Positions 46,405 through 56,233 of a stretch of DNA of 64,000 nucleotides are shown piece by piece (within the stretch, counting starts at the first letter, position 1; each line of letters begins with the position of its first letter). The position numbers and the translations under genes were made by a program. The DNA comes from Anaerobacillus alkalilacustris (GTDB lineage: Bacteria > Bacillota > Bacilli > Bacillales > Anaerobacillaceae). The notes below the pieces were generated by a model. It worked only from the letters and a program-made list of their open reading frames with translations. It did not search any database and was not told where the DNA came from. The stretch spans positions 62,001-126,000 of the forward strand of contig NZ_MLQR01000031.1 in the NCBI RefSeq assembly GCF_001866005.1. Direction: 5' to 3'.

Positions 46405-46462
46405 GCATTCGTCCTCCTTATTATTGTTTTATTTTCACCTATAAAAAAATAGGATAATAGCT

Positions 46463-46903
46463 CTATTGAGTTTCAGACTTATGTTGTCCTGTTTCCTTTT
46501 TCGCCTTCCACTTTGCATATAAATCGATCATGACATTTCCCCATTGAACTGTCTGTGCAATATTATCAGATTGCTTATCTACTGTTTTAGAGACAGAATT
46601 AGACACTTTTTGGATGGAACGATTTAAACTACTTATTGATCCGCCCAGATCTTTCACAGAGTCAAACACTGTATTTAAAGACTTAGACTTCTCTTGAAAA
46701 TCATCAGCTAACTGATTTGTTTTATGTATTAGTTCTGTAGTTTCCTTCGTGAGACCTTCCATTTGGTTATTTAATCGTTCCAATGTAATAGCAACGCCCA
46801 TTAAAGTTTTTTGAACAGTACTTAATGTTTTAGAAACAAAAACGACTAATACTGTAAAAGCTATAGCTACAAGGGCAATACTTAAATACAATATCCATTC
46901 CAT
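46463..46903 (-). CDS. ytxG: YtxG, DUF948 protein
   Basis: A 146-residue protein with one N-terminal membrane helix (MEWILYLSIALVAIAFTVLVVFV) and a cytoplasmic coiled coil typical of DUF948. Its role is unknown beyond stress induction. The ATG at 46903 follows GGGGGTG at 6 bases; the open frame begins 5 codons earlier. First gene of ytxGHJ, behind a sigma-B-type promoter. Confidence 0.9.
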   Translation of the reverse strand: MEWILYLSIALVAIAFTVLVVFVSKTLSTVQKTLMGVAITLERLNNQMEGLTKETTELIHKTNQLADDFQEKSKSLNTVFDSVKDLGGSISSLNRSIQKVSNSVSKTVDKQSDNIAQTVQWGNVMIDLYAKWKAKKETGQHKSETQ

Positions 46904-46950
46904 TGTACACACCCCCATTCTCTCTTCTTATCTATTATCTTATAAAACCT

Positions 46951-46975
46951 ATACCCTTTACAAAATATTCTAAAC
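46951..46975 (-). promoter_or_regulatory. Sigma-B-type promoter of ytxGHJ
   Basis: On the minus strand GTTTAG, 13 bases, GGGTAT, close to the sigma-B consensus GTTTAA-N13/14-GGGTAT, 48 bases upstream of the ytxG start. The operon is under sigma-B (and sigma-H) in B. subtilis. Confidence 0.75.
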
Positions 46976-47330
46976 GTAGTAATGGTATACTCTCCTAGTA
47001 TTAGTTTTATTTGACTTTCTATATACTAGCATTTCTTTACTTATTCTACAAAACATCTAGTTTTCCTCTCAAAAAAACTAAGTGTTTTAGGAAAATCAAT
47101 AATTTGCATCCTAAACTCAACTTAATTTTCACAAAAATATTTACTACAATGTTACTATTTTTAATAAAAATTATATTTTTGTTAGAAAAGTGTACGCTCC
47201 CCTACTCATCAACGAAAAAATTTAAATGCTCTACGTTACTAGCTTTACTCAGCAACTTAAATTTTCTAACGTAAAAAAAGTTAATTGAAAATAGACGAAA
47301 AGCTGTTATAAGGGTAAACTATTTTTAGAT
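46976..47330. other. Intergenic region between ytxG and the M29 peptidase
   Basis: About 355 very AT-rich bases. An 87-codon open frame here has no RBS and a biased, hydrophobic composition, so I do not call it. Nothing else recognised. Confidence 0.5.
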
Positions 47331-47352
47331 AAAAAAGGAGGTATTTACGTAA

Positions 47353-48468
47353 ATGAGAGATCCACGTATTCAAATTTTAGCGAAAAATTTAATTAATTAT
47401 TCGGTAAGGCTAAAAAAAGGAGAAAGTGTCTTAATTGAAAATTTCGGTTTACAAAAAGAACTAGTAAAAGCATTAGTTGAAGAAGCATACAAAGCTGGTG
47501 GAAATCCCTTTGTTTCTCTTAAAGATCACCAAATAGAACGTAGTTTATTACTTCATGCAAATGAAAAACAAATGAACATGATGGCTGATTTTGAAGCAAA
47601 CGTTATGAAAAATATGAATGCCTACATAGGTTTACGGGCTGGAGATAACATTAATGAGTTATCTGACATTCCTTCAGAGAAAATGGCATTGCATGGGATA
47701 ACGGTAGGGAAAAAAGTACATAGAGAAATACGTGTTCCGAAAACGAAATGGGTTGTGCTTCGCTATCCAAGTGCCTCTATGGCGCAATTAGCTGGACTGA
47801 GTACTGAAGCCTTTGAAAAATTTTATTTCGACGTTTGTAATTTAGATTATGGTAAAATGAGTCAAGCGATGGATTCATTAGTAGATTTGATGAATAAGAC
47901 AGATAAAGTACGAATTACTGGTGAGGGAACTGATCTAACTTTTTCTATCAAAGACATCCCAGCTGTCAAATGTGCAGGAGAAATGAATATTCCTGATGGT
48001 GAAGTATATACCGCACCTGTTAAAGATTCCGTTAACGGAACTATATCATATAATACCCCTTCTCCTTATCAAGGCTTTACATTTGAAAATATTAAATTGA
48101 CATTTAAAGACGGAAAGATTATCGAGGCAACAGCAAACGATTCGGATCGTATCAACAATATTTTTAATACAGATGAAGGCGCTCGTTACATTGGTGAATT
48201 TGCTATTGGAGTCAACCCTTACATACAGCATCCAATGAAAGACATTTTATTTGATGAAAAAATTGACGGCAGCTTCCACTTTACACCAGGACAATGTTAT
48301 GACGATGCTTTTAATGGAAATCATTCATCTATTCATTGGGACATTGTTCATATTCAACGCCCTGAATATGGTGGTGGAGAAATGTACTTTGATGGTGTAT
48401 TAATCCGTAAAGACGGACGTTTCGTCATTGAAGAGTTATATCCATTAAACCCAGAAAACCTAAAATAA
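47353..48468 (+). CDS. M29-family aminopeptidase (AmpS/PepS type)
   Basis: A 371-residue metallopeptidase of family M29. Metal-binding and catalytic positions fall in AGEMNIPDGEVYTAPV (Glu and Glu), YIGEFAIGVNP, and HWDIVHIQ plus GEMYFDGVLI. It removes N-terminal residues from peptides in the cytosol. The length is slightly below the about 410 of B. subtilis AmpS; it is closest to the shorter AmpS-like group. GGAGGT lies upstream. Divergent from ytxGHJ. Confidence 0.9.
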   Translation: MRDPRIQILAKNLINYSVRLKKGESVLIENFGLQKELVKALVEEAYKAGGNPFVSLKDHQIERSLLLHANEKQMNMMADFEANVMKNMNAYIGLRAGDNINELSDIPSEKMALHGITVGKKVHREIRVPKTKWVVLRYPSASMAQLAGLSTEAFEKFYFDVCNLDYGKMSQAMDSLVDLMNKTDKVRITGEGTDLTFSIKDIPAVKCAGEMNIPDGEVYTAPVKDSVNGTISYNTPSPYQGFTFENIKLTFKDGKIIEATANDSDRINNIFNTDEGARYIGEFAIGVNPYIQHPMKDILFDEKIDGSFHFTPGQCYDDAFNGNHSSIHWDIVHIQRPEYGGGEMYFDGVLIRKDGRFVIEELYPLNPENLK

Positions 48469-48502
48469 TGGGATTGAGATGCAGCTAACTAGGACTTGTA
48501 AG

Positions 48503-48623
48503 TTAATGAATTTCATAATCCATTATTTTTGCCACTAACATACGATATCTAGTTGCGTCAGGAAGTTCGTAACTAGATACAGATTCATAAGGCCTATTTT
48601 TAGTAATTATGAAATTCACTCAA
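48503..48623. mobile_element. MITE-like element, copy M5
   Basis: 121 bp with near-perfect terminal repeats: TTAATGAATTTCATAAT and ATTATGAAATTCACTCAA. The interior palindrome pairs TATCTAGTT with AACTAGATA. Confidence 0.85.
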
Positions 48624-48684
48624 GTAGTAAGAAAATAATTAATGAAAACACCTATCTAAATACATCTGAACTTCTATCAGTCGG

Positions 48685-48752
48685 TGGGCCTTCATCCCCC
48701 ACCTAAACTTTTTCATAAGTTTTGAGGTGTGGATCTTACTATCCCTTAAAAG
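48685..48752. repeat. Palindromic element C3
   Basis: Consecutive inverted blocks: GGTGGG/CCCACC, CACCT..AAACTT with AAGTTTTGAGGTG, and ATCTTACT/AGTAAGAT enclosing CCCTTAA. It resembles hairpins flanking IS200/IS605 elements; no transposase is nearby. Confidence 0.45.
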
Positions 48753-48812
48753 TAAGATAAAATAGTTATTCAGAGTGAATATCATCGTTCATTAATCAAC
48801 ATGAAAATTAAC

Positions 48813-48845
48813 AAAACGCAAAGAACTACTATTCTTTGCGTTTTT
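48813..48845 (-). terminator. Terminator of murC
   Basis: AAAACGCAAAG and CTTTGCGTTTT pair around a 10-base loop 14 bases after the murC stop. Confidence 0.82.
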
Positions 48846-48858
48846 ATATTTGAGTTGT

Positions 48859-50154
48859 TTAAATTATATTCTCATATGCTTGTTGGAATTTTTGAATATC
48901 TCCAGCTCCCATAAACAACAAAACACCTGTACGATGCTGTTTAAGTTGATCCATCTCATCTTCTTTAATTAGTTTAGAATTAGGAATCAGTTTTTGGAGA
49001 TCTTGAATTGTTAAGGTTCCAACATTTTCCCTGGCTGAAGCAAAAATATCACATAAATAAACTTGGTCAGCTTTACTTAAACTTCTAGCAAAATCATCTA
49101 GAAAAGTTTTGGTTCTAGTAAAGGTATGAGGTTGAAAAATGGCTACTACTTCTCTGTCAGAATATTTTTGCTTTGTAGCTTCTATTGTTGCAGAAATTTC
49201 AGTTGGGTGATGAGCATAATCGTCAATTAAAACTTGCTCACCTATTCTTTTTTCACTAAAACGACGTTTCACCCCTGGGAATGTTCGGAGTTGTTCTGAA
49301 ATTATTTCAATAGCTACACCTTCATAATCACATAAGGCAATGACAGCTAAAGCATTTTTAACATTATGCGCACCATAGCCCGGTATTATGAAAGAACCGT
49401 AAAATGTATCACGAACAAACACGTCAAATTTTGTCCCTTCAGGAGTAGCTTTTATATTCGTACCTTGAAAATCGTTATGGTCTTCAATACCATAAAATAC
49501 TATTGGAACATTCGCATGAATACTCTGTAAATGCTCATCATCACCACAAGCAATAATTCCTTTTTTTACTTGCATCGCCATTTCTTGAAAAGCATTAAAA
49601 ACATCTTTCACATCAGAAAAGTAATCTGGATGATCAAAATCAATATTTGTCATGATTGCATAATCAGGCTTATAGTTGAGAAAATGCCTACGGTATTCAC
49701 ATGCTTCGAATACAAAATACTCGCTATTTTCTTCACCTTTACCAGTACCATCTCCAATTAAGTATGAGGTCGGCTTCGCAGCCCCTAATACATGTGATAA
49801 TAATCCTGTTGTAGATGTTTTACCATGAGAGCCTGTAACAGCAACACTCGTAAACTTTTGAATAAACTGTCCTAAAAACAGTGGATATTTATGAACATCG
49901 ATTGATTTTTGTATTGCCTCTGATATTTCTTCATTTTCCTCATTATAAGCGGGTGAAGCAATGATCGTTTGCCCCATCTGAATATTCCCTTTAGCAAAAG
50001 GTAATATTTTTATTCCCTTTTTCTCTAATGGTATTTGAGTAAAAAAATTTTTATCAACATCTGAACCTTGTACTTCATACTTCATGTCATGTAATACTTG
50101 AGCAAGAGCACTCATTCCAGACCCTTTAATTCCAATAAAATGGTAGACTGTCAT
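48859..50154 (-). CDS. murC: UDP-N-acetylmuramate--L-alanine ligase
   Basis: A 431-residue Mur ligase adding the first amino acid of the peptidoglycan stem. N-terminal Rossmann [16 protein letters not shown] loop [13 protein letters not shown] (about 107-119) and the C-terminal [10 protein letters not shown] are present. The ATG at 50154 follows GGAGGT by 8 bases; the open frame adds 5 codons. Its length equals that of B. subtilis MurC. Monocistronic here, downstream of a gap containing no gene. Confidence 0.96.
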   Translation of the reverse strand: MTVYHFIGIKGSGMSALAQVLHDMKYEVQGSDVDKNFFTQIPLEKKGIKILPFAKGNIQMGQTIIASPAYNEENEEISEAIQKSIDVHKYPLFLGQFIQKFTSVAVTGSHGKTSTTGLLSHVLGAAKPTSYLIGDGTGKGEENSEYFVFEACEYRRHFLNYKPDYAIMTNIDFDHPDYFSDVKDVFNAFQEMAMQVKKGIIACGDDEHLQSIHANVPIVFYGIEDHNDFQGTNIKATPEGTKFDVFVRDTFYGSFIIPGYGAHNVKNALAVIALCDYEGVAIEIISEQLRTFPGVKRRFSEKRIGEQVLIDDYAHHPTEISATIEATKQKYSDREVVAIFQPHTFTRTKTFLDDFARSLSKADQVYLCDIFASARENVGTLTIQDLQKLIPNSKLIKEDEMDQLKQHRTGVLLFMGAGDIQKFQQAYENII

Positions 50155-50484
50155 ACTTTGGACCTCCACACTTCCGTAATAACCTATTCATTTTGATATG
50201 CATCCAAACTTTTTAAAAAAGCAAATGTAGTTGTAATAATTAATAAACCTCAATTTAAGTATATGTCTAATATGTATAAATGTTATTTTTTGAATACATT
50301 CTGAATTATTATAACAGAAATTATGTATTATAACCATGAACATATTTTCTTTAAACAAATACTTCTTAATAAGTTTATTATACAAATTACAATAAAATGA
50401 TTATAATATTATTTTAACCACAGCTTAATAAATTCATTTATACTTTCAGACCCACATGTGTGCCTAAAGTTAATGATTTTTCTA
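50155..50484. other. Intergenic region between murC and the MscS gene
   Basis: About 330 AT-rich bases. A 65-codon minus-strand open frame has no RBS or familiar composition. No clear terminator for the MscS gene and no dispersed repeat were seen. Confidence 0.45.
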
Positions 50485-51558
50485 TTATTGATGATCAAGA
50501 AAATTTGTTTCAATGTAAAAGCTTCTAGATGGGAAAGCAACTGCTACCCCTTCTCTTTGAAGTATTTCTAAGATCTTAAAATTAACCGATTCTTTTACCT
50601 CTAAATATTCTCCCCAAACAGTTGATTTAGTAAAAAAGTACAAAAATATGTCTAAACTACTTTCACTAAAACCTTCAAAATGTACGAAAATTGTTTCTTG
50701 ATGAATATCATCATGATTTCTTAAAATCTTTTCGATTTCATCCATGCATTTTTCTAATTTCCTCCTTGGGGTGTTAAGCTTCAACCCTAAATGAAACGAT
50801 ATTTGTCTTTTACCCATTCGTGACCAATTTAAAATTGCTTCATTTGCAAGTGATGAGTTCGGCACAGTTACTAACGCTTGTCGAAACACCCTAATTTTAG
50901 TACTTCGAAAGTTAATTTCCTCAACTGTCCCTTCTACAATAGAGGTTTTAATCCAATCTCCTTTCGTAAAAGGTTTTTCTGTCATAATGACTATACCACC
51001 AAAGAAATTCTCTACTGTTTCTTGGGCAGCAAAAGCAATTGCCAGACCGCCAAGACCTAAACCCGCCACAAAACCATTAATATCAAACCCCCACTCTTGG
51101 GTTATTATGCTTAAACTTAGTGCTACAATAAAAAAGCGCAATATCTTTGAAAGTATAGGAATTAATATACGATCTACCTCAATGTGTAATTTTTCGCTTA
51201 CTTTTTCAAATATCGGTGAGGAAGTAGCTGCTAAATTATATAAACCTGATGTAATTAAAACGATCAACATTGTACGATATATTTTTATTATTTGCTCTTC
51301 AAAGCCATGATTATAAGGTAAATTAATAATAGCAATATAAAGACCAATTAATACAAAAAACCATCTTAGCGGTTTTTCAAATGCCACAAATAAATTTATA
51401 AAGAAATCACTTGGTGATTTTTTAGCTACTTTTATAATCAACTTATAAACATATTTCGTAAAGAGTTTCCTAAGCAATAAAAAAAACATAAAAATAAAAA
51501 AGGAGATACCGACATCAACCCAAATAGGTAGTGAAATTAATAAATTTATTATTTCCAT
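50485..51558 (-). CDS. MscS-family mechanosensitive channel
   Basis: A 357-residue channel with about five membrane helices. The pore helix FVAGLGLGGLAIAFAAQETVENFFGG (around 165-190) and the following IMTEKPFTKGDWI are diagnostic. The cytoplasmic vestibule follows (VEGTVEEINFRSTKIRVFRQ, VTVPNSSLANEAILNWSR). It should open under hypo-osmotic shock. Three extra N-terminal helices make it the longer YhdY-like type rather than YkuT. GAGGTAA precedes the ATG. Confidence 0.93.
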   Translation of the reverse strand: MEIINLLISLPIWVDVGISFFIFMFFLLLRKLFTKYVYKLIIKVAKKSPSDFFINLFVAFEKPLRWFFVLIGLYIAIINLPYNHGFEEQIIKIYRTMLIVLITSGLYNLAATSSPIFEKVSEKLHIEVDRILIPILSKILRFFIVALSLSIITQEWGFDINGFVAGLGLGGLAIAFAAQETVENFFGGIVIMTEKPFTKGDWIKTSIVEGTVEEINFRSTKIRVFRQALVTVPNSSLANEAILNWSRMGKRQISFHLGLKLNTPRRKLEKCMDEIEKILRNHDDIHQETIFVHFEGFSESSLDIFLYFFTKSTVWGEYLEVKESVNFKILEILQREGVAVAFPSRSFYIETNFLDHQ

Positions 51559-51619
51559 ATTAGATTACCTCGTGAATTATTCATTAATTTATATTTTACA
51601 ATCAATAATCGAAATAGAA

Positions 51620-51654
51620 AACACACAAGCTCTCTTATTAAGAAGCTTGTGTGT
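51620..51654. terminator. Terminator of the nicotinate phosphoribosyltransferase gene
   Basis: An 11-bp stem AACACACAAGC with a 13-base loop; UUUUCU follows on the minus strand. Confidence 0.8.
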
Positions 51655-51659
51655 TAATT

Positions 51660-52757
51660 TTAATCAACTTTTTCAAGACGAGGGTTCGGTCTGTATATAC
51701 GACCAGTTTTTGCTTGATGTTTTCCATTTAATAATACATTGTCTCCCGTAAATCCAATATGTATTTTTAGCAAACTGCTTCCAACACCATAAATATCAAC
51801 AGGAACTCCTCTTTTTTCGTATTCTTCAATACGTTTTGCATCAAAGCCTCCTGAACCAACAATCTTTACGTGATTGAAACCTTCGTCGTCTAATGCTTTA
51901 CGTAAAGCAAAAATCAATTCTGGATTGGCTCCACGTGGATCAAAAGAGCCTAATACATCAGGATTTCTAAAAAAGTACTGATCAACCATCGTTTTAGATG
52001 TATCTATTCGAACCCCTTTTAACAATTCGCCAAACTCTCTAGCAACCTTCAAGGAATCAGTGATTACATCGTTATTATAATCAACAAGTGCCATTAAGTC
52101 GTCATCAGGGAAAGTTTCGTGGTAAGCGCGAGTTGCTGCAACTACATCACCTTCAAATAACTGAATAAGTGCATGTGGCATTGTACCCATTCCTTGTTTT
52201 CCCCACCACTCATTCATAGCATGAGTAGCCTGGGCAATTGAACCACCTATGTAAGCAGCATATCCATCTCCTGATTGTTGTGTAAAGTGGTCGTCACGAT
52301 CTCCCATAAAAATAACAGGCTTTTTCTTACCAGAGAGACTCGCTGCTTTCACAACATTATATACATTCGTAGCAACTGATGTACGTCTCGATAAAATTCC
52401 GTCAATGACTCCTTCTAAATAACCGAAATTTTGGTAAGGACCTGATATTGTTAATACTGTTTCGAATGGCTTTATCTTGTCACCATCCTTTAATGAATGT
52501 ATTTCGAGCTCGTCTACATTTCTAACAAATGTTTTAACAAGTGCAATAACCTCATCAGTTCCACAAAGGACAGCATCAGTTTTTTGGAAAAATTGCATTG
52601 TTATATGGTTATCCTTTTTGTAGCGCTCAACAATTTCACGAGTTTTCAAAAAATAAACTGCAGAAAACCAGCCTTCTTTCACACGTTCATCAAATTTAAA
52701 TGTTTGGTTCGTTAGTCTTTTAATTTTACCTTCTAATTTTAGTCTGATCTCTTTCAT
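51660..52757 (-). CDS. Nicotinate phosphoribosyltransferase-like enzyme
   Basis: A 365-residue NAPRTase/quinolinate-PRTase family protein. Characteristic segments are DELEIHSLKDGDKI, LSRRTSVATNVYNVVKAA, GGSIAQATHAMNEWWG, VRIDTSK, IVGSGGFDAKRIEEYE and DIYGVGSSLL. It transfers phosphoribose to nicotinate for NAD salvage. It is shorter than the classical PncB (about 490 in B. subtilis), belonging to a compact subgroup. AAGGGG lies before the ATG. The small 52844 gene lies just upstream. Confidence 0.85.
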   Translation of the reverse strand: MKEIRLKLEGKIKRLTNQTFKFDERVKEGWFSAVYFLKTREIVERYKKDNHITMQFFQKTDAVLCGTDEVIALVKTFVRNVDELEIHSLKDGDKIKPFETVLTISGPYQNFGYLEGVIDGILSRRTSVATNVYNVVKAASLSGKKKPVIFMGDRDDHFTQQSGDGYAAYIGGSIAQATHAMNEWWGKQGMGTMPHALIQLFEGDVVAATRAYHETFPDDDLMALVDYNNDVITDSLKVAREFGELLKGVRIDTSKTMVDQYFFRNPDVLGSFDPRGANPELIFALRKALDDEGFNHVKIVGSGGFDAKRIEEYEKRGVPVDIYGVGSSLLKIHIGFTGDNVLLNGKHQAKTGRIYRPNPRLEKVD

Positions 52758-52797
52758 AATTTACCCCTTGGTTTATACGGTGTCATTTATTATTAGA

Positions 52798-52834
52798 TTG
52801 CCCGTGATGGACAAATTTATCCTGTCACGGGCAA
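52798..52834. terminator. Hairpin downstream of the 63-aa gene
   Basis: A perfect 10-bp stem TTGCCCGTGA with a 17-base loop containing GGA/TCC, 10 bases after the stop. The U-tract is poor, so it may attenuate rather than terminate. Confidence 0.65.
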
Positions 52835-52843
52835 GGTTAACGA

Positions 52844-53035
52844 TTAGTGAAGATATGCAATTCCTTTATGTTGCTCAAGTATTGCTGCTTCAATAATTTC
52901 TTTAACATCGCCTTCATTCAAATTGGCAAATCCGTGCTTTAGAACGATAAGCATGCTTAATTCATCTTCCGTCAATAAGGAAAGCCATTGAGGAGAAATT
53001 GATTTTACTAAGCTTGATAATTGAATCTCTTGCAT
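52844..53035 (-). CDS. Small hypothetical protein, 63 residues
   Basis: Starts MQEIQLSSLVKSISPQWL, with Leu-rich amphipathic helices and no signal or membrane segment. GGAGTG lies 6 bases upstream of the ATG at 53035; the open frame adds 3 codons. A hairpin follows. Gene-like composition. I do not recognise the family. It is placed just upstream of the nicotinate phosphoribosyltransferase. Confidence 0.6.
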   Translation of the reverse strand: MQEIQLSSLVKSISPQWLSLLTEDELSMLIVLKHGFANLNEGDVKEIIEAAILEQHKGIAYLH

Positions 53036-53284
53036 CGTGACCACTCCTTATAGAAAGTATGGTATAGCTAGAGTCATATTACAGAAAAACTTAAAGTAAA
53101 AACCATGTTTTTCTCACTTTCTTACATCCCTTATTCAATTTCTTCCAAAAACATGAACATATTCATCATATAAAACCTTTTAAAAGAAAACAAGAAAAAT
53201 TTAAACAGAATATGTTCTCTTATTTACCCTAATTTTATACAAAACTTAAATTTGATTCTAGTTTTTTCACTTATTATCTATATA

Positions 53285-53404
53285 TTAATGAATTTCATAA
53301 TAGAGATATCACAAGACCAAGGCACTATATATAGTTCGATCAGCAAGTTTTCAACTAGATATAGTTTTCCATCGCTCAATTAAAGAAATTATGAAATTCA
53401 CTCA
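53285..53404. mobile_element. MITE-like element, copy M6
   Basis: 120 bp with ends TTAATGAATTTCATAAT and ATTATGAAATTCACTC. The interior includes AACTAGATATAG and its partner. It lies between sftA and the 63-aa gene. Confidence 0.82.
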
Positions 53405-53466
53405 TATAATACCTTATATTTACATAATCTTATTTTACAATATTGTTAACTCTACACATTATCTTC

Positions 53467-55956
53467 TTATATCCTACCATGTAATTCCTCTTCAGAAATA
53501 AGGACGTTTCGAGGTTTCGAACCCATTGCTTCAGAGATGATCCCTCTGGATTCCATCATATCAATAAGCCGTGCTGCACGATTGAAGCCAATTCTGAAGC
53601 GTCGCTGTAAGCTTGATGATGATGCCACACCTTGTTCAATGACATAATAACAAGCTTCTACAAACAATTCGTCTTCTTGGTCAATCGCTTCGTACGTTTT
53701 AACAAGTTGTTCTTTATCGAATAAATAGTCTGGCTTTCTTTGCTGTTTCACAAGAGATATTACTCTATCTATTTCTTCATCTGAGACAAAATTACCTTGT
53801 ACTCGTATAGGTTTTGATGCACCATTTTCAAATAAAAGCATATCACCTTTTCCTAATAACCTTTCTGCCCCACCCGAATCAATTATTGTTCTTGAATCAG
53901 CTTGTGATGATACAGAAAAAGCAATACGAGAAGGGATATTTGCTTTAATCAACCCGGTAATAACATCGACTGAAGGGCGTTGTGTTGCCAGTAGCAAATG
54001 AATACCACAAGCTCTTGCTTTTTGAGCTATTCGACAAATCGCTTCTTCTACATCTTGAGGAGAAACCATCATTAAGTCCGCTAACTCATCAATTACGATA
54101 ACAATGTAAGGCATCGCTAGTGTAGTATCATTATCCTTCTTCATTACATCGTTGTACCTCTTAATGTCACGGACACCATTTTGAACAAACAACTCATAAC
54201 GGCGTTCCATTTCTTCAACTGCCCATTTTAACGCAATTGTTGCTTGTTTTGCATCGGTAATAACTGGCGTTACAAGATGAGGAATATTATTATATGGTGC
54301 TAGTTCAACCATTTTCGGATCTACAAGCATTAGTTTTACTTGATCAGGTGTCGCTTTAAACATAATACTAATTAATATTGAATTTATGCATACACTTTTC
54401 CCCGACCCCGTCGAACCGGCAATTAATCCATGTGGCATTTTTTGAATGTCTGTGACGACTGGTTTCCCTTCAATATCAAGACCCATTGCAACAGTAAGGG
54501 GGGAAGGATTATTTAAAAATTCGCCACTACGCAAAATCTCCCGAATGAAAACAGGGGAACTAACGTCGTTTGGAACTTCAATTCCAATCGCGTTCTTTCC
54601 AGGGATGGGTGCTTCCATACGAATATCTCTAGCAGCAAGACTTAGTTTAATGTCATCTGTTAAACCCGTCACTTTACTTACTTTCACACCTGCTTCTGGT
54701 TGAATTTCAAAACGCGTAACGGAAGGGCCTCTTGTTACACCCACAACTTTCGCCTGAACATTAAAATTTATAAGTGTGGCTTCTAGTAATTGTTTTTTTT
54801 CTTCCAACCACTGGTTGCTATCGCCTGATTTTTTTTCAGGTATATTTAGAAGTTGTAGTGTAGGAAATTGATAGTTATTCTGTTCAAGTTTTTTTTGAGC
54901 TGCCTTATCTTTCTTAAACATCAAGACATTAAAAGGAACAATGTTTTTTGAAGACGCATCTTGCGTTGTTTTCTTAGACTTATTTATATTTGTATTCACC
55001 ATAGAGGTAGAATGTTCAGTTAGTCCACAATTTTTCTTTTGTATATGTTCACTATCTTTTCCTTTACTCTCATCAAATGTCTCTACAGGGGCAACTGTTT
55101 CAATATTTTCTATATTGAGAGTAGGGATAATCTCCTCTTCAAAAATCTCTTCCTTATGAGCGCCTTTGTAAGTTATAGCATCCCGATCATTTCCAATTAA
55201 CTCTACAATTCCCTCATCTATCTTCTCATCCTTATCAAAAGCTAGCTGCTTTTCGAAAGGTTCAGTTTGACATACTTCATCGACCTCTCTGTTTTGGCCA
55301 TTTTCTTCTATCTCAAATTCAGCATTAATATTTTCTTGAAAAAGTTCGCCATTCTTTATATTAAGTAATTCGTTACTAACAATTACTCTTTTAGTATTTA
55401 TAGCTTCTAACTCCAATGGGATATCATTATTTATTAGTTTAGGTACCTCATCATTTTCATTCGGTAAGAATACTTGATTTTCGATTAACTCTAACGTAGG
55501 TGCTACTTCCTCCTCAAATTTATTTTCTATTTTTGTCTGCGGCTTATTAAACGCATACACGGGAGAAGGGATATTTTGTGCTTTAAAATTAACTCCTTGA
55601 AATTTCTTTCTTGCTTCATCCTTACCAGGAAAAACCTTTTGTTCACTTTGTTTCTCATGAGAAAATACAGTTTCACTTTGTTCCACTTTTTTTTCTGTTA
55701 TCTTCCTAACTGGTCGTACATTTTCACCTTCTGAGCTTGGTATTGTTCTAGCTGGTTTCTTCTCATCATTAATTATTGGAAAGCGAAAATTTCCTTGTTT
55801 CGGATATTGATGTATCATTCGGGCACTTGTATCGATATCTGTTGTTATTCGACCGTAATATTTTTTTCTTTCTTCTTTAGTATGTATATGTTCCTCCTCT
55901 TGTCCAAACAAAAAGGAATGAACTTTTTTATAAGCTATTTTTACACGTTTAAACAT
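53467..55956 (-). CDS. sftA: DNA translocase SftA (FtsK family)
   Basis: An 829-residue FtsK-family motor lacking membrane helices. Residues 1-370 are poorly conserved, acidic and Glu/Asn/Lys-rich, probably disordered. The motor follows with Walker A GSTGSGKS (near 515) and Walker B VIVIDELADLMM (near 620), then a C-terminal gamma winged-helix (QRRFRIGFNRAARLIDMME) that reads chromosome polarity. In B. subtilis SftA (YtpS) clears DNA from the closing septum. Same locus beside ytpQ/ytpP. RBS AAAAGGTG precedes the ATG. Confidence 0.95.
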   Translation of the reverse strand: MFKRVKIAYKKVHSFLFGQEEEHIHTKEERKKYYGRITTDIDTSARMIHQYPKQGNFRFPIINDEKKPARTIPSSEGENVRPVRKITEKKVEQSETVFSHEKQSEQKVFPGKDEARKKFQGVNFKAQNIPSPVYAFNKPQTKIENKFEEEVAPTLELIENQVFLPNENDEVPKLINNDIPLELEAINTKRVIVSNELLNIKNGELFQENINAEFEIEENGQNREVDEVCQTEPFEKQLAFDKDEKIDEGIVELIGNDRDAITYKGAHKEEIFEEEIIPTLNIENIETVAPVETFDESKGKDSEHIQKKNCGLTEHSTSMVNTNINKSKKTTQDASSKNIVPFNVLMFKKDKAAQKKLEQNNYQFPTLQLLNIPEKKSGDSNQWLEEKKQLLEATLINFNVQAKVVGVTRGPSVTRFEIQPEAGVKVSKVTGLTDDIKLSLAARDIRMEAPIPGKNAIGIEVPNDVSSPVFIREILRSGEFLNNPSPLTVAMGLDIEGKPVVTDIQKMPHGLIAGSTGSGKSVCINSILISIMFKATPDQVKLMLVDPKMVELAPYNNIPHLVTPVITDAKQATIALKWAVEEMERRYELFVQNGVRDIKRYNDVMKKDNDTTLAMPYIVIVIDELADLMMVSPQDVEEAICRIAQKARACGIHLLLATQRPSVDVITGLIKANIPSRIAFSVSSQADSRTIIDSGGAERLLGKGDMLLFENGASKPIRVQGNFVSDEEIDRVISLVKQQRKPDYLFDKEQLVKTYEAIDQEDELFVEACYYVIEQGVASSSSLQRRFRIGFNRAARLIDMMESRGIISEAMGSKPRNVLISEEELHGRI

Positions 55957-56154
55957 AAAATCACCTTTTCTATAATCTCAATTTTCCATTCATACAATAA
56001 TTATCAGTACAAGTTTTCTATCTACTAATCATAAATCATTCGAATATTTTCTAGTATAATCATAACTAAATAGACAAAAAACAACTAGCTATTTTACATT
56101 TAATTTTAATGTTCATGCAATGAGTGATTTTATCATAACTGAAATAAAAATAGA

Positions 56155-56232
56155 AGAGGCTATCGTAGAAGTATCAGCCACCTCAATCTAATAATATCAT
56201 TGAGATGAGCTGACAATTCTAAAGACAGCCTC
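56155..56232 (-). terminator. Large terminator of ytpQ
   Basis: A 78-base hairpin with outer GAGGCTGTC/GATAGCCTC and inner TTAGAA, TCAGC and CTCAAT pairings; on the minus strand UUCUAUUUUUAUU follows. Confidence 0.72.
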
Positions 56233-56233
56233 A

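Noticed and set aside
47011..47274. An 87-codon plus-strand open frame
   Set aside because: No RBS and a composition explained by T-rich DNA; nothing like a conserved protein.
50188..50385. A 65-codon minus-strand open frame after murC
   Set aside because: AT-rich intergenic DNA without an RBS.
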